Shown: positions 14,558 to 22,291 of the stretch, one piece after another
Numbering within the stretch: the first letter of the stretch is position 1
Layout of the letters: every line of letters starts with the position of its first letter
From: Pseudomonadota bacterium
Lineage (GTDB): Bacteria; Myxococcota; UBA9042; PHBI01
Length of the DNA stretch: 29,215 bases
Reading direction: 5' to 3'
Assembly: GCA_005772945.1 (NCBI GenBank)
Contig: SXIE01000047.1
Location: 1-29,215 of the forward strand
The notes under the pieces: model-generated
Database searches by the model: none
The model's input: the letters and a program-made list of their open reading frames with translations, nothing else
Told to the model about the DNA's origin: nothing
Position numbers and translations under genes: made by a program

Positions 14558-16207
14558 TCACTCGACGAGCTCACCGTCCGTACCGGGCTGACCGTCCGCG
14601 CCACAGCGGTCGGTGTCGCAGGCCCCGCCCCCGCCTCCGAGACCAGGCGCGCCTCCCTTCAGCACCACGGTGATCGTCGGCGGCCACACGGCCCCGCGTC
14701 GGGCGAGTGCACCGCCGTTCCCGCCTGCGCCCCCACCGCCGCCGCACCCCCGGTTGACGCCGTACAAGCAGATCACAACGCAGTCATGAGCGCCTTCGGC
14801 CGAACCACCGTCGCCGCCGTCCTCGCCCCCGAGCTCAACCCTCCCATCCCCCACGACCTCACCGAGGACCTTGAAATACACGGGTTGTCCATGACGGCCG
14901 CGCTTGCCACCGCCCCCTCCACCACCGTCCCGGCCGATCCCGCCGTCTCCGCCGAAGGACATCGCACCTACGCCTGGCTCGCCGTAGCTGTGGAAGTCGA
15001 AGCCGCCATCGCCGCCGCGGGCTTCGGTGCCGTCACCTCCGGTGGAGCCGTCCGAGGCAAACGAGCATAATCCATCCGCGCTGGCGTAGGTTGGGCCGCC
15101 CGCACCACCGCCGCCGTTGCCGGCACTCTGATCGCTATGTGTGCCCGTGACTCGGACCCCGCCGCCGTCGCCGCCCAGCTGCTGCGTCGTCGTCCAAAAG
15201 AGCCGCTCGCCGTCGAGGTCTCCCGGCCCGCAGGACGCACTCCCCGGGGCGCAATCCCCCGCGCGCGGCCCGCGTGCTTCGGCCGTCCCTGTAACCTCGC
15301 CGCTAGCCCCCGTGATCCTCCCGTCGAGCCTGAGCGTCCCGCGCACCCCGATGATCGTCCAGGCTAGGCCGGGTCCCAGCTCGGGTCCAACGATGGCGAG
15401 CGTGGCGCCTTTCGCGATCGTCAGGTTGCGATACTGGACGATGGAGCCCGCCGGGATCACTTCATCGCCAGTCACGACCTTGTCGGAAGACGGGTCGGTC
15501 GCGAACGGCCAGCCCGGATCGCAGTGGCCATCGCTCGCGCACACCGTCGAGTCACATTCGTCCCCGGTGAGACACTGGACGCACCGCCCGTCGCCGCTGC
15601 AGCTGTCGCCGTCTTCGATACAGGGCGTCCCACGGTCGGCAAAATGGGCTTCGCACGCGCCGCTCATGCAGACCGATGGGGCGCACGTGGTCGCGCTGGA
15701 ACAGGGCATCGTGTCGGCGATCGGCGTCCCTTTGCACGTGCCACCGACGCACTCGCTGTCGGTCGTACAGTCGTTGCCGTCATCACACGGCCCTGATGGT
15801 GCAGCCGTCCATTCAGTCGTCGATATCGTCGGCCGACAGCGTAGACAGGGCTCCCCAGGCTTGGCATCTCCCTCCGCGAAGCACTCGCCGCCGATGAAGC
15901 AGACGTCGGCGGAGCCGGCCACGCATACGACGGTCTCGGTCGTCTCGGCCTCGGTCGTGTCAGGCGGCGTCGTGTCGGGGTCGGTCGTCTCCTGCGTCGT
16001 CGTCGTAATGGCATCGGCGATGCCTCCGGGCACGCACACGCGGGCGACCGGATCGCAGACGAACCCGTCGGCACAGCCTGCGTTGGTCTCGCACGCGAAC
16101 ACCGCGCCGGTGGCGCCACCGCACGCTGACACCACGCAGAGCCCAACGGCGGCGATGACCATGACCGCCGGCGCACGTCGGTCGGCCGCGCGCGTCGGCG
16201 ACCACAC
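14558..16207 (-). CDS. glycine-rich lipoprotein with Cys-rich N-terminal region
   Basis: This encodes about 549 residues from GTG at 16207. The order is: lipoprotein signal (VIAAVGLCVVSAC), a four-Cys module (CETNAGCADGFVCDPVARVC), a Thr/Asp/Glu linker, a Cys-rich segment (about 110-230), a strand-rich stretch (IPAGSIVQYRNLTIAKGATL ... GTLRLDGRITG) that looks like a beta-helix, then glycine-rich loops with GGGGGGGKRGRHGQ and CGGGGGAGGNGG. It is a clear paralogue of the divergent protein at 16433-17740, longer by the extra Cys-rich segment. Function is unknown; a surface structural or adhesive role is inferred. The start is uncertain: the ATG homologous to the paralogue's start (16230) is out of frame, GTG 16207 gives a good basic n-region, and ATG at 16162 or 16306 is also possible. 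Confidence 0.8.
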   Translation of the reverse strand: MWSPTRAADRRAPAVMVIAAVGLCVVSACGGATGAVFACETNAGCADGFVCDPVARVCVPGGIADAITTTTQETTDPDTTPPDTTEAETTETVVCVAGSADVCFIGGECFAEGDAKPGEPCLRCRPTISTTEWTAAPSGPCDDGNDCTTDSECVGGTCKGTPIADTMPCSSATTCAPSVCMSGACEAHFADRGTPCIEDGDSCSGDGRCVQCLTGDECDSTVCASDGHCDPGWPFATDPSSDKVVTGDEVIPAGSIVQYRNLTIAKGATLAIVGPELGPGLAWTIIGVRGTLRLDGRITGASGEVTGTAEARGPRAGDCAPGSASCGPGDLDGERLFWTTTQQLGGDGGGVRVTGTHSDQSAGNGGGGAGGPTYASADGLCSFASDGSTGGDGTEARGGDGGFDFHSYGEPGVGAMSFGGDGGIGRDGGGGGGGKRGRHGQPVYFKVLGEVVGDGRVELGGEDGGDGGSAEGAHDCVVICLYGVNRGCGGGGGAGGNGGALARRGAVWPPTITVVLKGGAPGLGGGGGACDTDRCGADGQPGTDGELVE

Positions 16208-16277
16208 GCGCGTCCTGTGATCGGACCCATGAGCCAAGTCGCCACTCCCCGGGGACGGACACAACCGGCCAACGGCC

Positions 16278-16306
16278 AGCGTGGAACGAGTCGCCACGTG
16301 CGTCAA
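16278..16306 (-). promoter_or_regulatory. promoter of the longer glycine-rich lipoprotein
   Basis: On the minus strand TTGACG (16306-16301) and CACGCT (16283-16278) are separated by 17 bp. The same two boxes with the same spacing and nearly the same spacer occur on the plus strand at 16366-16394, as part of the inverted duplication, and are therefore conserved between the two paralogous promoters. Confidence 0.55.
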
Positions 16307-16385
16307 GGGCCGCCTCCGCCGCGGATGGGGGGCCCGGGACGAACTGCGAGATGCGGGCGCCGCGCTTGACGCACGTGGCGACTCG
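16287..16385. repeat. perfect 21-bp inverted repeat within a mirror-image promoter duplication
   Basis: The 21 bases at 16287-16307 are the exact reverse complement of 16365-16385, with a 57-bp spacer. Each arm contains CACGTG and a TTGACG -35 box. Similarity continues outwards with mismatches to about 16250 on the left and 16425 on the right, so each divergent lipoprotein gene carries the same upstream region. This indicates that gene and promoter were duplicated together in opposite orientation. Confidence 0.85.
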
Positions 16386-16394
16386 CCCCACGCT
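16366..16394 (+). promoter_or_regulatory. promoter of the shorter glycine-rich lipoprotein
   Basis: TTGACG (16366-16371), a 17-bp spacer and CACGCT (16389-16394) lie 38 bp before the ATG at 16433. The mirror copy at 16278-16306 preserves both boxes. Confidence 0.55.
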
Positions 16395-16432
16395 CGGCAG
16401 CGTCCGGTGGTGCCCGCACGGAGAATCGAGCC

Positions 16433-17740
16433 ATGGTTCCGGATTCTGACGGCAGCACGCTCTCGCGTTCGGTCGTTCTCGTGGCCGCGCGGCGCGCGAC
16501 CGCGCTCATGGCGCTAGGCGCGCTCTGGACGTCGGCGGGTTGCCTCCGGGACTCGAGCGCCGTCTTCGCCTGCACGGCGGACGGCGATTGCGCGCCAGGG
16601 TTCGTGTGCGATGCAGTTGCGCGCGTGTGCGTTCGCGGGGGCGCGACTGATACCTCGCCCGATGCCGGAGCCGAGACCGAGACCGACGCCGAGACGGTGA
16701 CCGAGACCGTAACCGTAACCGTGACCGTGACCGAAACCGAGACCGAGACCGTAACCGAGACGGACACGACTGCACCCGTCACCGAGACTGTGACCGAGAC
16801 TGACACGCTGGACCTGGGGTGGCCGGCCGCGTCTCACGGTTTGCTCGACAGGGTGATCGATCACCCTGTGACTATCCCGGCGGGCACGGTCCTCCAATAT
16901 CGCAACTTGACGATCACCAGCGACGGCGAACTCGAGATCCTCGGACCGAGCCTGGCCTGGACGGTCATCGGGGTCAGCGGAACGCTCACGCTCGAAGGGC
17001 GGATCAAGGGGTCGAGCGGCGAGACCGCCAACGCGGCGTCAGCCCACGAACCGATCGCGACCGATTGCCCGGAGGCTGGCACGTCATGCACGCTGAACGA
17101 CCTCCACGGCGACCCCCTCTCGTGGACGCCGGTACAGCGGGATGGCGGGCCGGGCGACACCACATCCTTCGAGCCCGCCGCGGCCGCGAGCGGCAATGGC
17201 GGCGGCGGCGAGGGGGGCGCGAAGGTCTTCGAGAACGCCTGCCTACTCTACGTGGGCAGGCCGGGCGAGGCGGCGACGGAGGGAGGCGGCGGCGCAGGTG
17301 GCCGCGGCTTCGACCAATCCGGCGCGCCGGGCGCTGGCGCGAGGACCTTCGGCGGAGCGGGCGAGGCCGGCGAGGACGGCGGCGGCGGCGGCGGTGGCAA
17401 GCGTGGTCGCCACGGACAGTTGCTCTACATCCAGGTCCTCGGCGAGGTCGCCGGATCGGGGGAGGTCGACCTCACCGGCGAAAACGGCGGCCCAGGGGGC
17501 GCAGCCAAAGGGATTCACGGTTGCCAGAGTTGTGTGCGCGATGTCGTCAATCGCGGGTTCGGCGGCGGCGGCGGTGCGGGCGGCAACGGCGGCAAACTGG
17601 TGCGACGCGGCGCCCCGTGGCCTTACACGATCACCGTGAAGAACGGCGGCGGCCTGGGCGGTGCCGGTGGCGAGGGTGGGCCCTGCGACGGCCCTCGTCC
17701 GGATTCGAACGGCGCGGACGGGGACCCGGGGACAGAGTGA
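16433..17740 (+). CDS. glycine-rich lipoprotein, paralogue of the divergent gene
   Basis: This encodes 435 residues. ATG at 16433 has GGAGA eight bases upstream. The parts in order are: a signal with a basic n-region (AARRATALMALGALWTSAGC), a four-Cys module (CTADGDCAPGFVCDAVARVC), a Thr/Glu/Val run (TETVTVTVTV type, about residues 80-125), a beta-helix-like stretch (IPAGTVLQYRNLTITSDGEL), and Gly-rich loops including GGGGGGGKRGRHGQ and FGGGGGAGGNGG. It lacks the extra Cys-rich segment of the paralogue at 14558-16207 but aligns with it otherwise. No enzyme motif is visible. It is probably an outer-surface structural protein, with the role inferred only from architecture. Confidence 0.82.
   Translation: MVPDSDGSTLSRSVVLVAARRATALMALGALWTSAGCLRDSSAVFACTADGDCAPGFVCDAVARVCVRGGATDTSPDAGAETETDAETVTETVTVTVTVTETETETVTETDTTAPVTETVTETDTLDLGWPAASHGLLDRVIDHPVTIPAGTVLQYRNLTITSDGELEILGPSLAWTVIGVSGTLTLEGRIKGSSGETANAASAHEPIATDCPEAGTSCTLNDLHGDPLSWTPVQRDGGPGDTTSFEPAAAASGNGGGGEGGAKVFENACLLYVGRPGEAATEGGGGAGGRGFDQSGAPGAGARTFGGAGEAGEDGGGGGGGKRGRHGQLLYIQVLGEVAGSGEVDLTGENGGPGGAAKGIHGCQSCVRDVVNRGFGGGGGAGGNGGKLVRRGAPWPYTITVKNGGGLGGAGGEGGPCDGPRPDSNGADGDPGTE
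16670..16806 (+). repeat. degenerate ACCGAG/ACCGTA hexamer repeat in the lipoprotein stalk
   Basis: Runs of ACCGAG, ACCGTA and ACCGTG encode alternating Thr-Glu and Thr-Val pairs. The unit is six bases, so slippage by whole units keeps the frame and changes linker length. Confidence 0.75.
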
Positions 17741-17822
17741 GCGTCGGAGAGGCGCTCGGTGCGGCCGAGCGCGACCGCGCCCCACCTCGCCCATCCCCCC
17801 ATCCACGCACCCGCCGCCACGC

Positions 17823-17851
17823 TTGCCTGTCTGGGAGTGTTCTCCTACGCT
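17823..17851 (+). promoter_or_regulatory. promoter of the membrane Ser/Thr kinase
   Basis: TTGCCT (17823-17828), a 17-bp spacer and TACGCT (17846-17851) lie 25 bp before the ATG at 17877. The -10 box matches the CACGCT type seen at three other promoters here. Confidence 0.5.
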
Positions 17852-17876
17852 CGGGCACCGTCCACGAGAGGTCGCC

Positions 17877-19544
17877 ATGTCGCCGTTGTCATCTTGGGCG
17901 CCTGGTCCGCGCGCACATCGCCCGTTCACGACACCGAACGAGGTCGTGCTCGCAGGCGAGAAGCACCGCATCCGCTTCGTCGCCATAGCCATCCTCCTAA
18001 CGTCCATTGGATTCTTGCTCGCGGATGCAATCGACCACGCCCCGGCACGCACCCACCCAATCGCGACGGCTGGCGCCATCCTCCTGTGTGTCAGCGCCGC
18101 CGCAGCACTCGTGGTCACGCGTGGCCCCGGCTACGACCCGCGCGTCGGTTTCATCTTTGGCGTGTGCGTCGCGCTCGGACTCGGTGCCGGTTTCACCTCG
18201 TGGGGGCCCTTCTCGATGCACGTCGCGTTTCTGATGGTGGCCGTCTTGGTCTTCGCGCAGAACGCGCTGCGGGCGGGCGCGATCACGATCGCCGTTCTGG
18301 CGCTGGGTGTGCACCTCGTGCCCGGATTGCTGGTCATCACGGGTGGCGGCCTGGCCGGAAGCGTTGACTTCCAGGCGGGACCGGGCACGAGTCCAGGGAC
18401 GCTCGTGCGCTCGTTGCTGGTGGTGCAGGGCGTGATCCTCGGCCTGTTCTTCGCGGGACGGCGCGCCCACAACACCCAGACACGTGCGCTACGCGGGCTT
18501 CAGCTAGCCCAGCGAGAGAACGCACGGCAGGAGGCCCTCCTATCCGAGGCCCAGCGCGATCTCGGCCGCCTCGTCGTGACCGGCGGACCCGGGCGCTACA
18601 CCGGCCAGGTGCTCGGCAGCTACAAAATGGGCGCGCTCATCGGCCGTGGCGGGATGGGTGAGGTCTACCTCGGGGAACACGTCGGGGGCGGTCCACCCGC
18701 GGCCGTGAAGGTCCTTCATACGCATCGGCTGAACGACCCGCAGCTCGTCCGGCGGTTCCTGCGCGAGGCCGAGCTGGCCTCCGCCCTCGACACCGACAAC
18801 ATCGTGCGCGTGCGAGAGATCTCCGGGGAGGACGACGTCCTGCCCTACATCGCGATGGAGTGCCTGCATGGCCAGACGCTCAACGACTTCCTGCGCGTCG
18901 ACCCCAAGGGCGTCTGGGCCGAGCTCGTGCCGATGGTCAGCGGGGTCGCGGCCGGGCTCGATGTGGCGCACGCCAAGTCGATCGTCCATCGCGACATCAA
19001 GCCGCAGAACATCTTCCGGCATCTCGATGGCCACCAGGTCGTTTGGAAGGTGCTCGACTTCGGCGTGGCGGTGCTCGCGACCGGCTCGGCGACGATCACC
19101 CAGAGCAAAGTCCTCGGGACGCCCTCCTACATGGCGCCCGAACAGGCCGCCGGCGAGCGGGTCGGTCCGGCGTGCGACGTCTACGCACTCGGCGCGCTCA
19201 TCTATCGCGTGCTCACGGGTCGACCGCCGTTCGACTTCGCGGACGGACGGCAGACGATGATCGCGGTCGTCTCGCGCGCGCCTATTCGACCATCGGACCT
19301 CGCCGATATCGAGGACGACGTCGATTCTCTGCTCGCGCTCGCCCTGGCACGCGACCCCGCGCACCGCTTTGCCTCGGCCGGCGAGCTCGCCCAAGCGCTC
19401 CCCGGGGCGCTGCAAGGATCACTGTCGCCGGTCCTGAGAACGCGCGCCGCGCGCCTGCTCATCAAACGTCCGTGGGCGCGCCTGCACGAAGAGTTCGATG
19501 CGTCGAACCGCGACGCCATCGACCGATCCGCGCCTACCCCGTAG
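17877..19544 (+). CDS. membrane-anchored Ser/Thr protein kinase
   Basis: This encodes 555 residues. ATG 17877 follows GAGAGG closely; the open frame upstream overlaps the previous gene's end and is not used. Residues about 35-210 hold five or six hydrophobic helices (FVAIAILLTSIGFLLADAI, GAILLCVSAAAALVV and others), forming an N-terminal membrane sensor or anchor, then a short helical linker (about 210-245) of coiled-coil type. The kinase domain runs from about 250 to 510, with glycine loop IGRGGMGEVYLG, Lys in AAVKVL, catalytic HRDIKPQN (about 371), DFG (about 394) and MAPEQ. All key residues are present, so it should be active. It is a Hanks-type kinase with unusual topology, since the kinase follows the membrane domain. 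The signal is unknown. It faces the other kinase operon convergently, 12 bp from its end. Confidence 0.9.
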   Translation: MSPLSSWAPGPRAHRPFTTPNEVVLAGEKHRIRFVAIAILLTSIGFLLADAIDHAPARTHPIATAGAILLCVSAAAALVVTRGPGYDPRVGFIFGVCVALGLGAGFTSWGPFSMHVAFLMVAVLVFAQNALRAGAITIAVLALGVHLVPGLLVITGGGLAGSVDFQAGPGTSPGTLVRSLLVVQGVILGLFFAGRRAHNTQTRALRGLQLAQRENARQEALLSEAQRDLGRLVVTGGPGRYTGQVLGSYKMGALIGRGGMGEVYLGEHVGGGPPAAVKVLHTHRLNDPQLVRRFLREAELASALDTDNIVRVREISGEDDVLPYIAMECLHGQTLNDFLRVDPKGVWAELVPMVSGVAAGLDVAHAKSIVHRDIKPQNIFRHLDGHQVVWKVLDFGVAVLATGSATITQSKVLGTPSYMAPEQAAGERVGPACDVYALGALIYRVLTGRPPFDFADGRQTMIAVVSRAPIRPSDLADIEDDVDSLLALALARDPAHRFASAGELAQALPGALQGSLSPVLRTRAARLLIKRPWARLHEEFDASNRDAIDRSAPTP

Positions 19545-19556
19545 CCTGCGCCGCGC

Positions 19557-20522
19557 TCAGAAACCGGCCCGAAGCTGAACCAGCGCGCCGCCATCCATGG
19601 GCGCGACGCTGGCCTCGACACTTGCACCTTCGGGCAAGAGAAAGAACACAGTCGCGGTCGCCGCGGCGACACCGGCCGTGACGAACCCTGCGGTTCCCCA
19701 ACCATGGAGCGCATCGCGGTCGGACCATAACCGCATCGCGCGACTCTGGGTCATCGGGCTGCCGACCGGAATGACGCCGTCGACCTTGGCGCCCTCGACC
19801 TTGTCCTCGTTCCGCTGAGCGACGATGAAGCACACGATGCCCGCCGTGAGCGCCGCGCCGCCGACGCCGACGGCTGTCCAGGCGACGGGGGCGTACCAGC
19901 CGTCCGAGGCGAGCGCGACCGTGAGCGCGAGGTCCTCGCCCGAGGCCACGGTGACGAACTGGCGACTCGTCAGAAACGCGGGCGCGCGAACGACGATCGC
20001 ATGCCGGCCAGGCGCGAGCGCGATACGCCCGGTCGCGTCCGGCTCGAGGACGGCCCCGTCGATCTCGATCACGGCGTTCGTCGGCGTGAGCTGGGGCATG
20101 AGGAACCCGAGCAGCTCGAGTTGGCCGAGGCTCGTCGCGGCCTCTTCACGGCTCGCGGCGGGGGCCTCGGGATAACGCTCGAGGTACGTCCGATAGGCCG
20201 CGATCGCCGCGCGCACGTGTCCGGACTTCTCCTCGGCAAAACCGCTGAGCAGCTGCGCGTGAGCCCCATAGCTGCGGGCGCGCGCCTGGTCGCCCCACTC
20301 GGATCGGTAGGCTTCAAGCTTCGTCAACGCTAGCCGGCACGCGGCGAGAACGCCGACGTAGTCGCCCGACTCGGTGTAGAGCGCCGACGCGCGCTTGAGG
20401 TCGGCCTTGACGGCGTCGAGCAACGCGGCCGCGGCGGGCAGATCCGCGGGCGGAGGCGCGGCGAAGGCCGGCGCGCCGACCGCGAAGCCCCATGCGACGA
20501 GAGCGGCAACGAAGCGCTTCAA
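19557..20522 (-). CDS. PEGA-like membrane protein downstream of a kinase
   Basis: This encodes 321 residues. A cleavable signal peptide (VAALVAWGFAVGAPAFA) is followed by a helical region about 25-135 resembling TPR-type repeats (AAIAAYRTYLERYPEAP), and a PEGA-like beta domain about 140-190 (NAVIEIDGAVLEPDATGRI ... APGRHAIVVRAPAF). Then come two hydrophobic helices about 213-235 and 278-300. ATG 20522 overlaps the stop of the kinase gene (ATGA at 20522-20519), so the two are translationally coupled. In Myxococcota, PEGA-domain proteins often accompany Ser/Thr kinases; a role as an envelope partner or target of the kinase is inferred. Confidence 0.8.
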   Translation of the reverse strand: MKRFVAALVAWGFAVGAPAFAAPPPADLPAAAALLDAVKADLKRASALYTESGDYVGVLAACRLALTKLEAYRSEWGDQARARSYGAHAQLLSGFAEEKSGHVRAAIAAYRTYLERYPEAPAASREEAATSLGQLELLGFLMPQLTPTNAVIEIDGAVLEPDATGRIALAPGRHAIVVRAPAFLTSRQFVTVASGEDLALTVALASDGWYAPVAWTAVGVGGAALTAGIVCFIVAQRNEDKVEGAKVDGVIPVGSPMTQSRAMRLWSDRDALHGWGTAGFVTAGVAAATATVFFLLPEGASVEASVAPMDGGALVQLRAGF

Positions 20523-22105
20523 GGGCGGGCCGCGTCCGCTTTCTTCACGGTCATCAGGTCGCCGGCGTCGTGTTTGTGAACCACCGGCAGGTCGTCGGGC
20601 GGCGACACGGCGGCGGCCTTGGCCTCCGGCGGCGCCACCTCTCGGGTTGCCTTGGGGCTCGCGGCGCGAGGCGTTCCGACCTTGGGCGAGACCGGCCCGG
20701 GGATCCGCGGAGGCGACTCGACGCGTGCCGCTGCGGGCTTGGCGACGGGCGCGGATGGCGGTGCGGCGACGGGCGCGGCGGGCGCCGTTTCGTCGCGGGC
20801 GACCTCTACTGCCGGAGCCGCGGCAACGATCGCGGCCTTGCGTGGGGGGTCGGCGCTGGGGCCGAGGATCCGTGCCTCGACCAATGCTTGGGCGGTCGGC
20901 GGCGGCTCGCCCGAGGCCGCCAGAATCGCGGCACCGGTCCCCGCGACCGCGATAATGCCGGCGAACAGCGCGATCGCGGTGCGCCCGCGGAGACGCGACG
21001 GCCGCGCGGCGAGCTCGCCGAAAAACACGGGTTCCGTCGTCCGGTCACGCGGGCTCGCGTCCAGAGTCGCGGTGGCGCCGACGAAGGCCGCGCGCAGCTC
21101 GGCGACGGTTCGAAAGCGCCGTTTGGGGTCGGCAGCCAACGCGCGCGCGAAGAACTTCTGCAAGCGGGCCGGCAGCGTCGCGATCACCTCGGCGACGTCG
21201 GCGCGCGCGAACGGCTCGGATTTCTGCCGCATCATCTCGAGCTGCGACCCATCGAAGAGATAGCGGCCGGTGATGAGCTCGAACGCCAGGACGGCGACGG
21301 CGTAGAGGTCCGTCCATGGGCCGAGCGCGATGCACGCGAGCTGCTCGGGCGCCATGTAGGCGAGCGTGCCGACCACGACGCTCGTCTCCTGGCGCAGCCG
21401 GTAGTCCTTGGCGAGCCCGAAATCCACGATCTTGAGATGCCACGGATCGCCATCGATCTCCTCGAGCATCACATTGTCGGGCTTCAGATCGCGGTGGATG
21501 ATCCCAGCCCGATGCGCGACGTCGAGCCCGCGCAAGAGCTGATCGACGATGCGCTGCACGACCGATGGCTCGAAGGGAGTTCCCTCGCGGGCCGCCGTCA
21601 CACTGCTCAGCGTGCGTGCACCCGGCACGAGTTCCATCGCGAGAAAGGGCTCTCCCGCCAGGCGCCCGAACCGCAAGAGGCTCACGATGTTCGGGTGGCG
21701 CAACATCGCGAGGGCCTGCGCTTCGTTGTCGAACTTCTCGAGCATGCCGCGGCGCAGGCTCGCTTCGACGCCGTCCGTCTCGAGCAGCTTGATCGCCGCG
21801 CGCAGCTTGAAATGCGGCCGCTGCAGGCCGAGGAGGACGCGCCCGAAACCGCCGCGCCCAAGGCGCCCAAGGACCAGGTACTCGCCGATGAACGTCCCGA
21901 CGAGGGACTCCGCCTGCGTGGCGGGCGTCGCCTTGAATTGCGCCGCGTCCTCGGCCGGCACGAAGTGGATCCCCCGTGACGCGCACCCGCGCGACGCGCA
22001 GGGTGAACCGAGCGCTCCGGTCGCGTCGCAGATGGGGCAATGAGCCAAGGGTCCAACCGGTGGCCGAGCGTCGACTGACACAGGCGAGAGCCGCAGCGCG
22101 CGCAC
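20519..22105 (-). CDS. Ser/Thr protein kinase with N-terminal zinc-ribbon-like motif
   Basis: This encodes up to 528 residues. The N-terminus has CPIC and CASRGC Cys pairs (about 23-45), a small zinc-binding motif. The kinase domain spans about 72-345: GRGGFGRV (about 83), AAIKLLE, catalytic HRDLKPDN (about 204), DFG (about 227), YMAPEQ (about 249), all intact. One membrane helix (AIALFAGIIAVAGTGAAILA, about 378-398) is followed by a Pro/Ala/Lys-rich tail of about 125 residues outside the membrane. The start is uncertain: GTG at 22105 has no clear ribosome-binding site; a TTG just before AHCPICD, giving a protein about 20 residues shorter, is an alternative. The stop is coupled to the PEGA-like gene. 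The substrates are unknown. Confidence 0.88.
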   Translation of the reverse strand: MRALRLSPVSVDARPPVGPLAHCPICDATGALGSPCASRGCASRGIHFVPAEDAAQFKATPATQAESLVGTFIGEYLVLGRLGRGGFGRVLLGLQRPHFKLRAAIKLLETDGVEASLRRGMLEKFDNEAQALAMLRHPNIVSLLRFGRLAGEPFLAMELVPGARTLSSVTAAREGTPFEPSVVQRIVDQLLRGLDVAHRAGIIHRDLKPDNVMLEEIDGDPWHLKIVDFGLAKDYRLRQETSVVVGTLAYMAPEQLACIALGPWTDLYAVAVLAFELITGRYLFDGSQLEMMRQKSEPFARADVAEVIATLPARLQKFFARALAADPKRRFRTVAELRAAFVGATATLDASPRDRTTEPVFFGELAARPSRLRGRTAIALFAGIIAVAGTGAAILAASGEPPPTAQALVEARILGPSADPPRKAAIVAAAPAVEVARDETAPAAPVAAPPSAPVAKPAAARVESPPRIPGPVSPKVGTPRAASPKATREVAPPEAKAAAVSPPDDLPVVHKHDAGDLMTVKKADAARP

Positions 22106-22127
22106 GTGCGCACGCTACCACGATTGG

Positions 22128-22156
22128 AGCGTGGCGGGAGTTCCAGGGGGTGTCAA
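22128..22156 (-). promoter_or_regulatory. promoter of the kinase-PEGA operon
   Basis: On the minus strand a perfect TTGACA (22156-22151) and CACGCT (22133-22128) are separated by 17 bp, ending 22 bp before the annotated GTG. It has the same boxes and spacing as the glycine-rich lipoprotein promoters. Confidence 0.55.
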
Positions 22157-22291
22157 GTCAGCGCCCGGCGACCCCTGCGGCGCCGGGTGCCGAATGCGGT
22201 TACGCGCGTCGCGCCCTCTCCGCCGCGCTTGCGGCAAGGCCTGGGGCCCCTTGGCTTTGTATTTCGCCGCGACACGCGCATCCTGCGTCGG

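Noticed and set aside
14786..16220. plus-strand open frames opposite the longer glycine-rich lipoprotein
   Set aside because: They have low-complexity Ser/Pro/Ala composition and no start signal; the minus frame is clearly homologous to the paralogue at 16433-17740.
16287..16385. inverted repeat as transposon ends
   Set aside because: The 57 bp between the arms hold no gene, no target duplication is seen, and the arms match the promoter regions of two paralogous genes.
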